Assembly: GCF_022267555.1 (NCBI RefSeq)
Contig: NZ_CP073586.1
Location: 1,913,501 to 1,977,500 of the forward strand
Reading direction: 5' to 3'
DNA length: 64,000 nt
From: Proteiniphilum propionicum
GTDB lineage: Bacteria > Bacteroidota > Bacteroidia > Bacteroidales > Dysgonomonadaceae
Notes under the pieces: generated by a model
Databases searched by the model: none
What the model was told of the DNA's origin: nothing
What the model saw: only the letters and a program-made list of their open reading frames with translations
Shown here: positions 24,531 through 33,136 of the stretch, in pieces
How positions within the stretch are numbered: position 1 is the stretch's first letter
Layout of the letters: every line of letters begins with the position of its first letter
Made by a program: the position numbers and the translations under genes

Positions 24531-24946
24531 AATTTTTAACTGACCAGCAGTATAATGAACTGAAAGAAAAGTCTGATGCTTATTCTCAGATCGTAACTGC
24601 CATTATTGGAAATTCTGAGGGTGTCGAAGCAAAAGACATTACTGCAGAACATATTATCGAGGCCCTACAGGCTGAAGGTAAAGATGCCAAAACCGTTGAT
24701 TTGCAGCCGCAACTCGACCTGGCAAATGCACGTATCACCGAACTTGAAGGTGAACTGGAAACTTCAAACAGTAAAGTTGCAGAGCTTGAAGAAGAGCTTG
24801 ACGCAAAACCTGCTGAAGAATCTGCAAAAATTACCTCTAAGGGAGAAACAACCGGAGAGAAGAAAGATCTTATTGATTTTGCCAAGGAAAATCAAAAGAA
24901 TCCGTTTGCCGTAATTGAGCAGGCTAAAAAAGAAGGACTTATTTAA
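24527..24946 (+). CDS. Scaffold-like coiled-coil head protein
   Basis: 139 residues; the middle is a long Glu-rich coiled coil (LANARITELEGELETSNSKV AELEEELD region, ~65-95) and the end is DFAKENQKNPFAVIEQAKKE. Placement between S49 protease and capsid is that of a scaffolding protein. Confidence 0.7.
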   Translation: MKFLTDQQYNELKEKSDAYSQIVTAIIGNSEGVEAKDITAEHIIEALQAEGKDAKTVDLQPQLDLANARITELEGELETSNSKVAELEEELDAKPAEESAKITSKGETTGEKKDLIDFAKENQKNPFAVIEQAKKEGLI

Positions 24947-24966
24947 ACCAAAACAAATACTTAACT

Positions 24967-26001
24967 ATGGCTACAATTAATTTAGAAGGCTTAACATCAG
25001 CTGCTAAAAGGTACGATCCTGTTTTAAGGATGCTTCCTTTCAATACGCTTAATGATATGGCCCTACGCATGAGATTGAACATCATAGATGTTCCTTCAGG
25101 TGAACATATTCTGAAGAACATGCGCCGTGATGCAGGAATTCTTGCTCCTTATTCTGTAGGTCTTACCTTAGATCAACAAAAAGAAATGATCAAGTTTATG
25201 GAGGCTTCACTTAAGCCCGAAATCGTGTTTGCACATGTTCCTGATAATGTGACAAACTATGAAGAAATGGACGTATTGTCAAGTCAGGGTAATCCTGTTG
25301 ACAATAAGTCCAAGAAACACCCAATTGAAGCAACTCTGCTTGCTGCAATTGTGAAATCATTCTCTGAGGATGTTGCTTTTAACATCTTTCATGCTCAGCG
25401 AGACACAGCTGTTCTCACACCTGCAACTGCATTCAACGGTGTGAACTACAAGTTGAGCCTATTGAAAACCACTTCACAAATTACCGTGGACAACAAAAAC
25501 CTTGTAGCATCAGGTAAATTTGGTGTGGTTCCTGCTGAAGGAGAACCGCGAGATGATTATCAGGCTTTGGTAGATTGGCTGCGTCAAGCTAGCTGGTACC
25601 TGAGACGCAAAGAGGTTCTCCTCTATGCTTCTGAAACTGTTATGAATGCTGTTCGTGCATCCTACAAAGAGCGAGTAAAAGCTCACGAGGATCCAACATT
25701 AGAGCAAACCGTTAAACTTCTCCGTGATGATGCTAACATGCCACGTTTGCAGATCATTTCGGAACCTGAATATGGAATCGGCTCTCAACTGATGCTTGTT
25801 ATACCTGGACTGATCGATATCGGTACCAGAGACAAAAATGACAAGCAGTTCGTCCAGGTGCGCAATGTAAAGGATGATCCAAATGAAGTTCAATTCTGGG
25901 TACAATCGGCATACGATACCAGAATTCGTGACATCCATCCAAAGGTGTTCATGGTCAATGAAGAAATCAACACAGTCAACGATCTGTCTGGTGATTATTA
26001 A
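24967..26001 (+). CDS. Major capsid protein
   Basis: 344 residues, located after protease and scaffold and followed by its own terminator. A long alpha/beta sequence without enzyme motifs, with a SLLKTTSQITVDNKNLVASGK stretch and an ERVKAHEDPTLEQTVKLL segment. Assignment rests mainly on gene order and length; it could not be checked against a database. Forms the icosahedral shell. Confidence 0.75.
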   Translation: MATINLEGLTSAAKRYDPVLRMLPFNTLNDMALRMRLNIIDVPSGEHILKNMRRDAGILAPYSVGLTLDQQKEMIKFMEASLKPEIVFAHVPDNVTNYEEMDVLSSQGNPVDNKSKKHPIEATLLAAIVKSFSEDVAFNIFHAQRDTAVLTPATAFNGVNYKLSLLKTTSQITVDNKNLVASGKFGVVPAEGEPRDDYQALVDWLRQASWYLRRKEVLLYASETVMNAVRASYKERVKAHEDPTLEQTVKLLRDDANMPRLQIISEPEYGIGSQLMLVIPGLIDIGTRDKNDKQFVQVRNVKDDPNEVQFWVQSAYDTRIRDIHPKVFMVNEEINTVNDLSGDY

Positions 26002-26018
26002 TAGTGATTATAAGGATT

Positions 26019-26041
26019 AGCGGATAAACTCCGCTTTTCCT
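26019..26041 (+). terminator. Terminator after the capsid gene
   Basis: AGCGGA (26019-26024), loop TAAAC-like, TCCGCT (26030-26035), then TTTCC. It probably lowers transcription of downstream genes relative to capsid. Confidence 0.5.
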
Positions 26042-26097
26042 TAAAATGTATCACTTTGAAAAAAGATAAATTCATTTTCAAATAAAAATACAACAAA

Positions 26098-26769
26098 ATG
26101 AAAAATGTATTTCAAAAAATATTGGGGATAATGGTTTTAGCCATAATTTCCATAGTGATAGCCCAAATTGATATGGGCTCAGGTATCGCTCTTGCCTTTG
26201 CTCTGCCCGTAGGGTTCGCAGGACCACTTAAATGGAACTGTGGATCTGAAAATATGGGTGGATATAAAAATAGGGTAGCGTTTATACCGGATTGTGCTGT
26301 TACAGCTGTGCCAACATTACCGGATAAAGATACGGTCGTCGATGCTGGTGATCTTGTAACGGCAGCCGGTGCTTTTGTATTTAAAGATGGAGATTCACCT
26401 CAATTCATCTATGCAACCAAAGGAACTGTCAATTATAATGCAGAACCTCAGGGTGAAATTGATGGTCAGTCATTCGTTCAAACCTTAGAATTTGGACACC
26501 CGGGTTCTGCAGCTGAAGTAGGCGCTTTTGCCCGGTTAGTTAATAACACTCCAGGTTATGTGATTTACGAAGGTCACGACGGTCAACAGTATATGGTGGG
26601 ACAAAAAGGTTATCCTGCTAATATAAGTCCTGCATTTGCAGGTGGTGCCGCTGCAGCCGATCGTAAAGCTCATACTTTCACGGCTGAAGCTGATAGCTTC
26701 TGTCCGTATATTTTATTGGGTACACCAATAGATTTTGATGAATTGGAGAATCCGGTAGTGGTTCCTTGA
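26098..26769 (+). CDS. Putative major tail tube or head-tail structural protein with hydrophobic N-terminus
   Basis: 223 residues. The C-terminal ~180 resemble a phage tail-tube-like domain (ENMGGYKNRVAFIPD; QSFVQTLEFGHPG; PGYVIYEGHDGQQYMVG). The first ~40 residues are strongly hydrophobic (ILGIMVLAIISIVIAQ, then GIALAFALPVGFAG), like a membrane anchor or signal sequence, unusual for a virion protein. An alternative start at the internal ATG 26173 would shorten but not remove it. Ends at a strong terminator, so it is probably expressed at high level. Confidence 0.6.
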   Translation: MKNVFQKILGIMVLAIISIVIAQIDMGSGIALAFALPVGFAGPLKWNCGSENMGGYKNRVAFIPDCAVTAVPTLPDKDTVVDAGDLVTAAGAFVFKDGDSPQFIYATKGTVNYNAEPQGEIDGQSFVQTLEFGHPGSAAEVGAFARLVNNTPGYVIYEGHDGQQYMVGQKGYPANISPAFAGGAAAADRKAHTFTAEADSFCPYILLGTPIDFDELENPVVVP

Positions 26770-26807
26770 TAGCTCTTTTTTCTCTTGTTTGATTTGTCAT
26801 GTTGATA

Positions 26808-26843
26808 GGGAGTGGTGCATGATTACTGCCCACTCCCTTTTTT
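26808..26843 (+). terminator. Strong terminator after the tail-tube-like gene
   Basis: GGGAGTGG (26808-26815) pairs with CCACTCCC (26830-26837) and is followed by six Ts. It ends a high-expression head block 20 bp before the next start. Confidence 0.75.
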
Positions 26844-26862
26844 AAAATTAAAGACTTCAATT

Positions 26863-27645
26863 ATGCTAAAAAAAATACAAAACTGGATGGCCAATCCCAA
26901 GCGTGAATATGCTGAAGGATTAAAGTTTTTCAATGATCTGGCCAATAAAGAACAAAATGCATCTTTCGGTAAATTTCTGAATGATGTTGATCAAAAGGAA
27001 ATTGCTCAATTCGATCCGGCAGGTCGATTCTCAATCCTGATAAACCAGGTGAGATTTATTGAGCGTAGGATTAAAGCTTCACCTGATCAGTTAAAGCTTG
27101 CCCAAAGTGCTAAAGTGAAATCTATTAATACTGAAACACCATCTGGTGATTCAGGTAAAGGAAAAGATGATACAGCACCAACAGGTTCAGAGTCAAAAAT
27201 AACTGATCTTAGTCAGTTGCCTGAAGAGTTTGCTCCGGATGTTGCTAGACTTAAAGAGATTGTGCCTTTAATGGCAAAAATCCATGCTGATATGGCTAAT
27301 GAACTTGCTGATGATGTTCGAGCTAATCTTCGCACTCAATTAGTTGATTTGGATGATGAGCGTCGAGCTATCTGGGATCGCATCAATAAGTTCATGGCTG
27401 AAGGTGAAAAGGAATCTATTGAAAAGTCTGAGTCTGAACAAGCTGTCGAAAAAAACATGTTTGATTTTGGAAAAGCAGTTGCTGAAGATATTTCTAAACT
27501 CAAAGGTTATGTAACCAGAAATACAAATCTGGTAAAAAAATATACCGAAGAAGGGAAAGCAGATAAAGCTGCAGATGCACAGCAACGTGTTGATGAATAT
27601 GCAAAACAACTTGCAGAACTCGAAGCTCTATTCTCAAAAGAGTAA
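26863..27645 (+). CDS. Helical hypothetical phage protein
   Basis: Started at 26863 (MLKKIQNWMANPKREYAEG); the upstream ATG lies inside the terminator. 260 residues, with a compact N-terminal region (FDPAGRFSILINQVRFIERR), a Ser/Gly/Asp linker, and two long helical segments (VARLKEIVPLMAKIHADMAN; DAQQRVDEYAKQLAELEALF). Function unknown; assembly or scaffolding role is plausible. Confidence 0.65.
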   Translation: MLKKIQNWMANPKREYAEGLKFFNDLANKEQNASFGKFLNDVDQKEIAQFDPAGRFSILINQVRFIERRIKASPDQLKLAQSAKVKSINTETPSGDSGKGKDDTAPTGSESKITDLSQLPEEFAPDVARLKEIVPLMAKIHADMANELADDVRANLRTQLVDLDDERRAIWDRINKFMAEGEKESIEKSESEQAVEKNMFDFGKAVAEDISKLKGYVTRNTNLVKKYTEEGKADKAADAQQRVDEYAKQLAELEALFSKE

Positions 27646-27684
27646 TCATTTTTAGAATAACTCAACCTTTATTCCAGAAATGAG

Positions 27685-28179
27685 ATGAAAACTATATTTA
27701 AGGAGTATTTTCCGCATGGGCCGTTGCCCGGCAAAATAATTCCTTACGCGCATAAAGGGGAATGGGCAGTACATGAGATACTGCCTTTTCTTTTTCAATA
27801 TATCGGACCATTTCATTTGTCCGTAGCATCTTTCAATATATCAGAGGATAGCCTCCGGCCAATGTTTTTCATGAAAGAAAAAAATAAGCTGTTAAGCGTT
27901 CGTTTTCTCTTTGACATGAATGTACACCGGCATAAAATAGACATGATGTTTTTTTCTTCAAGTGTTGCTGATCAGATCAGACTCTCATCAACTCACATGA
28001 AGATTTTGCTGGTCCAAAACAGGCTTATAAACTTTGCAATGGTGGGAAGTGCCAATATGAACCTGGTAATGCGTCATGAAGCTGGAATAATGACAACAGA
28101 GGATACTACGTTCAATTATTATAAACAGTATTACGATAAAGTTTTCGAAAATGACTCTATACCCTTCATATTCGAATAA
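27685..28179 (+). CDS. Phospholipase D-like domain protein
   Basis: 164 residues with one degenerate HKD motif: H104-x-K106 (STHMKILLV) followed by VGSANMN at 120-126, where family members have GSxNx(T/S). Only one HKD motif is present, so activity would require a dimer, as in PLD-type nucleases. It sits between head genes and terminase; a nuclease or structural role is possible, and activity is not shown. Confidence 0.65.
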   Translation: MKTIFKEYFPHGPLPGKIIPYAHKGEWAVHEILPFLFQYIGPFHLSVASFNISEDSLRPMFFMKEKNKLLSVRFLFDMNVHRHKIDMMFFSSSVADQIRLSSTHMKILLVQNRLINFAMVGSANMNLVMRHEAGIMTTEDTTFNYYKQYYDKVFENDSIPFIFE

Positions 28180-28282
28180 TATAGCGATACCGGTTAGCGA
28201 GCAAAGGCCTTATCGTGGGAAGCCAAAAACTAATTTGCTGCCGACATTCATGACGTGAGCAAATTATAAATGACTGATAAAC

Positions 28283-28561
28283 ATGACCGAAGATTATCTT
28301 AAACTACTACAGGATTATGCAGCTGCTCTGCTTACACCTGCCGAAATTGCAATACTGCTTGGAATACCACCTGCAGATCGAAAGAATTTCGTTGTTCGCT
28401 GCCGTTCTCAGCATGGTTCTCCGGAGTATGAAGCTTTTAATCGTGGACGATTACAAACTAAGCTTGAATTGCGTCAAAACATTATAAAGTTAGCTAAAGC
28501 AGGGTCACCAGCTGCTGAGCCGTTGGCATTGAAATTTATTAAAGAGCAAAATATTGATTAA
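28283..28561 (+). CDS. Small helix-turn-helix protein, candidate small terminase subunit
   Basis: 92 residues: LLTPAEIAILLGIPPADRKN is a helix-turn-helix-like start, followed by a helix ending KAGSPAAEPLALKFI. Length, fold and position two genes before the large terminase suit a DNA-recognition subunit. Confidence 0.55.
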   Translation: MTEDYLKLLQDYAAALLTPAEIAILLGIPPADRKNFVVRCRSQHGSPEYEAFNRGRLQTKLELRQNIIKLAKAGSPAAEPLALKFIKEQNID

Positions 28562-28563
28562 CC

Positions 28564-29145
28564 ATGAAGGAAGACGCTTTTAAAAAAATAGAATCTGTTT
28601 TATATCTCCCGGAAACGGAAGCTCTTCAACATCTCACACCAGCTGAAAACGAAAGGCGTAAAAGGTGGGTGCACTGCATTACTCAAAAAATGGAGGATCC
28701 TCTTAAGCCTGATAAAAAGTTAGTTGATGAGCTTGAGGCAGGTTTCGATGGTATATTCACCCCGGTATCAACAACAACAGCGTACCGAGACCTTGCAGCT
28801 GTTCAAAAAATTATAGGTAATATTCAGTTATCAGCCAAAAGCTGGTACCGATACATGATCATAGAGGGAGCTAAAAAAGCTTATGAAATTGCAGAAACTG
28901 AAAGGGATGCCCGGGGTATGGCTTCAGCTCTCGATAAGATTGGAAAATATACTATGGCCGACAAGCCAGATAATGATTTTGATTGGGAACAAATGATTCC
29001 ACTCGATATTGAACCTGCAGCTGATCCTGATCTACTCGAAAATATTGAGCCGATCGATAATCTTGAAGAGCGTCGTCGTGAACTTCGTAAGCTGTGGAAG
29101 GGAAATTTGCAGTCAGAGGCAATTGATATCTCACCTGAAGAATAG
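28564..29145 (+). CDS. Terminase-associated hypothetical protein
   Basis: 193 residues, helical (AVQKIIGNIQLSAKSWYRYM; AKKAYEIAETERDARGMASA) with an acidic C-terminus. It is 2 bp after the preceding gene and 18 bp before the large terminase, so either it or the previous protein could be the small terminase. Confidence 0.6.
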   Translation: MKEDAFKKIESVLYLPETEALQHLTPAENERRKRWVHCITQKMEDPLKPDKKLVDELEAGFDGIFTPVSTTTAYRDLAAVQKIIGNIQLSAKSWYRYMIIEGAKKAYEIAETERDARGMASALDKIGKYTMADKPDNDFDWEQMIPLDIEPAADPDLLENIEPIDNLEERRRELRKLWKGNLQSEAIDISPEE

Positions 29146-29163
29146 TAACCCGGAACGAATTAT

Positions 29164-30858
29164 ATGGAAGAATTAGGAACATATACAGCTCCGGAACGCA
29201 CTCAAAAGTATTTTAACCGAATGCAGCGTGAGGTTATGTTGGTGCAGGCCAATAAAACTTATGTTGTGGCTGCTCGTGGAACAGGAAAATCTGAGGGAAT
29301 TGATGCCCCATTTGTATTACGTAATGTTTGGGCAATGCCTGGTTCAACCGGAGCATTAATTTCACCTTCTTACGCCAAAGCCTGGGGAAATACTCTGCCC
29401 GCCCTTATTAACGGACTAAAAATGTGGGGCTACTATCCGGAAAAACACTACTATATAGGACGTCGTGCCCCGGAACATGCTAATTTCGCAAAACCTAAGC
29501 GTGAGCCACTTCGTGATGCGTGGAGCAATTCTGTTCACTTCTGGAATGGAACGGTTATGTTGATTCTTTCTTTTTCAAATGCTATGTCAGCCAACTCTAT
29601 GTCACTGGACTGGCTGATTGCTCCGGAAGCTAAATTTTTAGACCATGATAAAATCAAGTCTGAGGTTAACCCGGCTAATCGTGGTAACATTGATAAATTT
29701 GGCTATTCACCATTTCACCATTCAGAGCTTTACACCACTGATATGCCAACAAACAAGGCAGGACGTTGGATTCTTAACCAGCGGGAAAGCATGTCTCCAG
29801 AGCATATTAATTTGATTAAAACGCTCTATCAGATGCGTGAGAAGTATCGTAAAATAGAACCTCACAAACGAACAGAGTGGGAACAAAGACAATACCGGGA
29901 ATTAACGGCTGATATCAACGGGGCCAGGGAATTTCAACCAGTACAAAAAGAGGATCCACTCAGTAGACAAAAACGTGAATTCACAGTTTTTTATGGAGAA
30001 TATGATGTCTTAGAAAATCTCGAAATATTAGGCGAGGATTTTATTTGGCAAATGAAGCGCGACAATCCGCCGTTAATATGGCGGACTGCCTTCTTGAATG
30101 AGCGGCTTTTTAAGGTCGCTAACGGCTTTTATTCTGCTTTAGATGAAAATATACACTTCTATATTCCAAAGGACGTAAAAGAGGTTTATGGCCTTAATTT
30201 TGATGCTGATGATTGCCTTAATGATGATGACCTGCAGACGCTCGAACCTCTTCACATTGCGTTTGATGCCAACGCTGCAATTTCCTCTGCATGCCTTGGC
30301 CAGAAGGATGGCGATAAAATGTTAACTCTCAAATCATTTTTTGTAAAAACACCGGATAAGCTCCCGGAGCTGTGCGCAAAGATTGGGCACTACTATCGGA
30401 ATAAAATAAACAGAGAGATCGTTTTTTATTTCGATCACTCGTTTGTATGGGAAGACGCCAAGGATGATGAGTCCTACGCTGATACAATTACTCGTTGTTT
30501 GACTGATGCCGGCTTTAAAGTTACTCAGGTTTACATGGGACAGATCACCAGGCACGACTGGAGACATAAGGAAATTGACCGTGCACTCAAAGGTGATACT
30601 GAATTACTATTTCCGCTTTTCAACGAATATAATAATGAATTTTTGAAAATAGCAATGGAGCAGACAGGCGTCAAAACTGGTAAAAATGGTTTCGAAAAAG
30701 ACAAATCACCCGAAAAAACGGCAGACTCTCCAGAAGATCCTGACGAACATAAGACACACATCACCGATGCCTGGGACAATCTCTTTGTCGGTATGAATTA
30801 TCACTATACAGAGCCATCTCATTCTTCCGTTAACGTCGCTTTTTTAGGGAAACAATAA
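29164..30858 (+). CDS. Terminase large subunit
   Basis: 564 residues. Walker A is AARGTGKSEG near residue 42, followed by an ATPase core and an RNase H-like nuclease beginning with HIAFDANAAISS, with further acidic positions at FYFDHSFVW and THITDAWDNLF. It drives ATP-dependent DNA packaging through the portal and cuts the concatemer. Length and motif order are normal. Confidence 0.88.
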   Translation: MEELGTYTAPERTQKYFNRMQREVMLVQANKTYVVAARGTGKSEGIDAPFVLRNVWAMPGSTGALISPSYAKAWGNTLPALINGLKMWGYYPEKHYYIGRRAPEHANFAKPKREPLRDAWSNSVHFWNGTVMLILSFSNAMSANSMSLDWLIAPEAKFLDHDKIKSEVNPANRGNIDKFGYSPFHHSELYTTDMPTNKAGRWILNQRESMSPEHINLIKTLYQMREKYRKIEPHKRTEWEQRQYRELTADINGAREFQPVQKEDPLSRQKREFTVFYGEYDVLENLEILGEDFIWQMKRDNPPLIWRTAFLNERLFKVANGFYSALDENIHFYIPKDVKEVYGLNFDADDCLNDDDLQTLEPLHIAFDANAAISSACLGQKDGDKMLTLKSFFVKTPDKLPELCAKIGHYYRNKINREIVFYFDHSFVWEDAKDDESYADTITRCLTDAGFKVTQVYMGQITRHDWRHKEIDRALKGDTELLFPLFNEYNNEFLKIAMEQTGVKTGKNGFEKDKSPEKTADSPEDPDEHKTHITDAWDNLFVGMNYHYTEPSHSSVNVAFLGKQ

Positions 30859-30917
30859 CGTTAATAACTTGTTTGAAACATAGTATCAACATTCAGTTAA
30901 TCTCACTTTTATTTAAC

Positions 30918-30925
30918 TATATTTG
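30918..30925 (+). promoter_or_regulatory. -7 element of the DnaB-like gene promoter
   Basis: TATATTTG (TAnnTTTG) 26 bp before the chosen ATG at 30951. It gives the gene a host-type promoter inside the late region. Confidence 0.55.
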
Positions 30926-30950
30926 CAAATACACAATTAAAATAGTTAAC

Positions 30951-31820
30951 ATGGAAAAAATAAGTGAAATAGTAGAAAGCACGCTAAGCAAGGAGAATAG
31001 TTCTGATAGTAATTTGACTTCAGGGATCAAGGATTTAGACAAAGGTCTCGTAAATTGGAGGAATGGTGAGCTCATTTTAATTTCAGGAAGGCCTTCAATG
31101 GGGAAAACTGCTTTTATGACAACTCTAATTGTAAACTTGGCTGTAAAATCAAAGATTCCTGTAGGTGTATTCTCGATTGTAGATAGTGAAAATCAACTTG
31201 TAGTAAATTTGTTGTCAAATTACTGTAAGGTTGATAATTTCGGATTGAGAAATAATAGTTTAATTGATGAAGAGTGGGAGCGTTTAGATAAAAAAATTAA
31301 GGATGTCATAGATTCCGATATTTATATTGAATGCCCTTCCAGGCTACTTATTGATGATTTGACAGAAAAAGCTTCATCCTTGGTTAAAGAAAAAGGAGTT
31401 AAAGCAATATTTATTGATTACGTTCAGTTGCTAACTGTCACCAATAAATATAGCGAGAACAGATATAATGAAATGAATTATATCTCTCGTGAATTAAAGG
31501 CTTTAGCTAGAGAATACGATATACCGGTATTTGTCGTATCGCAAATGAATCGCAGATCAGAAACAGAAAGAAATAATTTTACAGTTGAAGGTCTAAAGCC
31601 ACGTCTTTCAGATCTCAGGGACAGTGGAACTCTCTGTGATGATGCTGATGTAGTATTATTTATATTCAGACCAGAATACTATCGCATTACTGAAGATGAA
31701 TATGGAAACTCTTTACTTGGTACGGCTGAGATCTTAGTGAAAAAGAACAGGAATGGATATCCTTTTAGTGTCAATCTTAACTATAAACCGGAACATCTTC
31801 TGTTTACTGATATCACTTAA
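30951..31820 (+). CDS. Stand-alone DnaB/RecA-like ATPase domain (accessory gene)
   Basis: Start at 30951 (MEKISEIVESTLSKENSSDS), just after a -7 box; the ATG at 30873 would lie before it. 289 residues matching only the C-terminal ATPase of DnaB: TSGIKDLDKGLVNWRNGELI, Walker A SGRPSMGKTAF, Walker B FIDYVQLL, SQMNRRSE and a C-terminal ILVKKNRNG. The N-terminal primase-interaction domain is missing. Being separate from the replication genes, AT-rich and with its own promoter, it reads as cargo, possibly defensive or regulatory. Confidence 0.75.
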   Translation: MEKISEIVESTLSKENSSDSNLTSGIKDLDKGLVNWRNGELILISGRPSMGKTAFMTTLIVNLAVKSKIPVGVFSIVDSENQLVVNLLSNYCKVDNFGLRNNSLIDEEWERLDKKIKDVIDSDIYIECPSRLLIDDLTEKASSLVKEKGVKAIFIDYVQLLTVTNKYSENRYNEMNYISRELKALAREYDIPVFVVSQMNRRSETERNNFTVEGLKPRLSDLRDSGTLCDDADVVLFIFRPEYYRITEDEYGNSLLGTAEILVKKNRNGYPFSVNLNYKPEHLLFTDIT

Positions 31821-31829
31821 AAATATTGC

Positions 31830-31868
31830 AAAAAAAAACCGTCGTGATGCATTATTGCACACGACGGT
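31830..31868 (-). terminator. Terminator of the hicAB unit
   Basis: ACCGTCGTG (31838-31846) and CACGACGGT (31860-31868) form a 9-bp stem. Read leftward it runs into eight Ts, so it ends the minus-strand hicAB transcript; the plus strand lacks a T-run. Confidence 0.7.
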
Positions 31869-31885
31869 ATAATCTATCTATGTTG

Positions 31886-32329
31886 TTAAACAAATTCTAT
31901 TTTAGATATCTCTGAAGCAAAATTATGCAGCTCTTTTTCTATTTTATGTACTGTTCTTTTACTTGGCTTTCTTCTACCAGTTACATAGTGACTCAGCTGC
32001 CCTTGATTTACTCCTGTCAACTGTTCCAGACCTGATAAGGTCAGTATTTTAGAGTAATATGAGAGAAATGATGCCATATCATACTTAAAAGAGAAACTTA
32101 CGTTTTTAGGAAATTCCATATTTGATTTCTTATAATATGATTTCATATCTTCAAAGCTCTGCATAAAATCATCCATAGCTTCCTGAACGGTATTACCGTC
32201 ACCTATCAGACCAAACGGAAGAGGATTTTCACCAGAGATAAAAGCACTATAAGTTTTATCTTCACCCTTCTCTACAGTAACTTCAATTTGGTGTTTTAAT
32301 GTTCTGTTTTTATACATATTGTTATTCAT
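31886..32329 (-). CDS. hicB: HicB-family antitoxin
   Basis: 147 residues: an N-terminal HicB-like fold (YSAFISGENPLPFGLIGDGN, then TVQEAMDDFMQSFEDM) and a C-terminal helix-turn-helix (LEQLTGVNQGQLSHYVTGRR). It neutralises the HicA mRNA interferase and represses the operon. Encoded downstream of hicA on the minus strand, opposite to the phage late genes. Confidence 0.85.
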   Translation of the reverse strand: MNNNMYKNRTLKHQIEVTVEKGEDKTYSAFISGENPLPFGLIGDGNTVQEAMDDFMQSFEDMKSYYKKSNMEFPKNVSFSFKYDMASFLSYYSKILTLSGLEQLTGVNQGQLSHYVTGRRKPSKRTVHKIEKELHNFASEISKIEFV

Positions 32330-32372
32330 AACTTTAATTTTTAAACTATTTTATTTGTTATATATATATAGG

Positions 32373-32450
32373 TAACAGTATCAAGCGCGATAAGGAGAGA
32401 TGTGATAGGGGGGTTAAAGACTAACCCCCGAATCACGCTCGATACTGTGG
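32373..32450. promoter_or_regulatory. Nested hairpin spanning the hicA 3' end and the hicA-hicB gap
   Basis: Outer arms ACAGTATC (32375-32382) and GATACTGT (32441-32448) enclose an inner stem GGGGGTTA/TAACCCCC (32409-32416 and 32422-32429, loop AAGAC). The hicA stop codon lies inside the inner stem. It could tune hicB translation or mRNA stability, or act as an attenuator; there is no T-run. Confidence 0.5.
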
Positions 32451-32602
32451 AGAGTACCTTTTTTTACTTCTTGTGATTTATGATGCCCAAGTGTAAATTG
32501 TTTTCCGGTAATTGGACTAAACCACACGGGGTGTTTTCCACTATCATCAACACAATAACACCCCTTTTTTTTGAGCTTTCGCTCAACTTCAGAATACTTC
32601 AT
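32414..32602 (-). CDS. hicA: HicA-family mRNA interferase toxin
   Basis: 62 residues from ATG 32602 (MKYSEVERKLKKKGCYCVDD); the family dsRBD-like fold is recognisable with the catalytic histidine in GKHPVWF, then GHHKSQEVKKGTLHSIERD. HicA cleaves mRNA when free of HicB. The order toxin-antitoxin is normal for hicAB. Confidence 0.85.
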   Translation of the reverse strand: MKYSEVERKLKKKGCYCVDDSGKHPVWFSPITGKQFTLGHHKSQEVKKGTLHSIERDSGVSL

Positions 32603-32653
32603 ATTTGCAAATTTTGAAGTCAATATTTCAAAGATCGTTGTCTTTCAACACTA

Positions 32654-32675
32654 CAAAGATACGAAAAATCGTATC
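32654..32675 (-). promoter_or_regulatory. hicAB promoter with overlapping operator palindrome
   Basis: The -7 box (TATCTTTG on the minus strand, 32654-32661) overlaps GATACGA-AAAA-TCGTATC (32658-32675), a 7-bp inverted repeat suited to HicB autorepression. A second inverted repeat, TGATATTTAATATCA, lies just upstream at about 32703-32717. Confidence 0.6.
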
Positions 32676-32821
32676 ATAAACAAACGAAACAGTAAAAAAG
32701 ATATGATATTTAATATCATTTAACCAATAAAGAAGTCCGATGAATGTGTTTTAGCCTCACCCTATAATCTACCTGATTTAGCTGGTGAACTCCGGATTTT
32801 TTTGCTTCTTTATTTGCCGGG

Positions 32822-32873
32822 ACAAAAAAAGAAGCGCCCGAGAGGGTCCCCACCGGGCACCCTTCTCAGGCTT
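32822..32873 (-). terminator. Terminator of the SymE-like/ArdC-like operon
   Basis: Read leftward, GCCCG...CGGGC and an overlapping GAGAAGGGT...ACCCTCTC form alternative GC-rich stems, followed by TTCTTTTTTT. The two stems are mutually exclusive. Confidence 0.5.
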
Positions 32874-32890
32874 GTATGCGTTATTTTAAC

Positions 32891-33136
32891 TTATTCGCAA
32901 ATTGAGCAATCAAATTGTTTTACTAGTTCATCAACTGCCGGGTTTTCTTTTGCCATTTGTCGGAGTATCTGCCGGGCATCCATTTTTTTTATTCTTATCT
33001 CATCCCTGTAAAACTCTACTTGCACGTTATCACCAATATTAAAATTAAACTCCTGTAAATAAATTCCCTGAAGGCTTACGCTTGGCACTGCCTTACTTCC
33101 TGACCATTTACGGCAAACTTTCAACTTCTTAACCAT
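32891..33136 (-). CDS. SymE-like (AbrB-superfamily) small protein
   Basis: 81 residues from ATG 33136. The core KVCRKWSGSKAVPSVSLQGI then YLQEFNFNIGDNVQVEFYRD matches SymE-type toxins, which have a swapped-hairpin AbrB fold. SymE of E. coli is an SOS-induced type I toxin; many relatives are uncharacterised. No antisense RNA was identified here. The start overlaps the preceding ArdC-like gene by 8 bp, so they are one operon. Confidence 0.65.
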   Translation of the reverse strand: MVKKLKVCRKWSGSKAVPSVSLQGIYLQEFNFNIGDNVQVEFYRDEIRIKKMDARQILRQMAKENPAVDELVKQFDCSICE

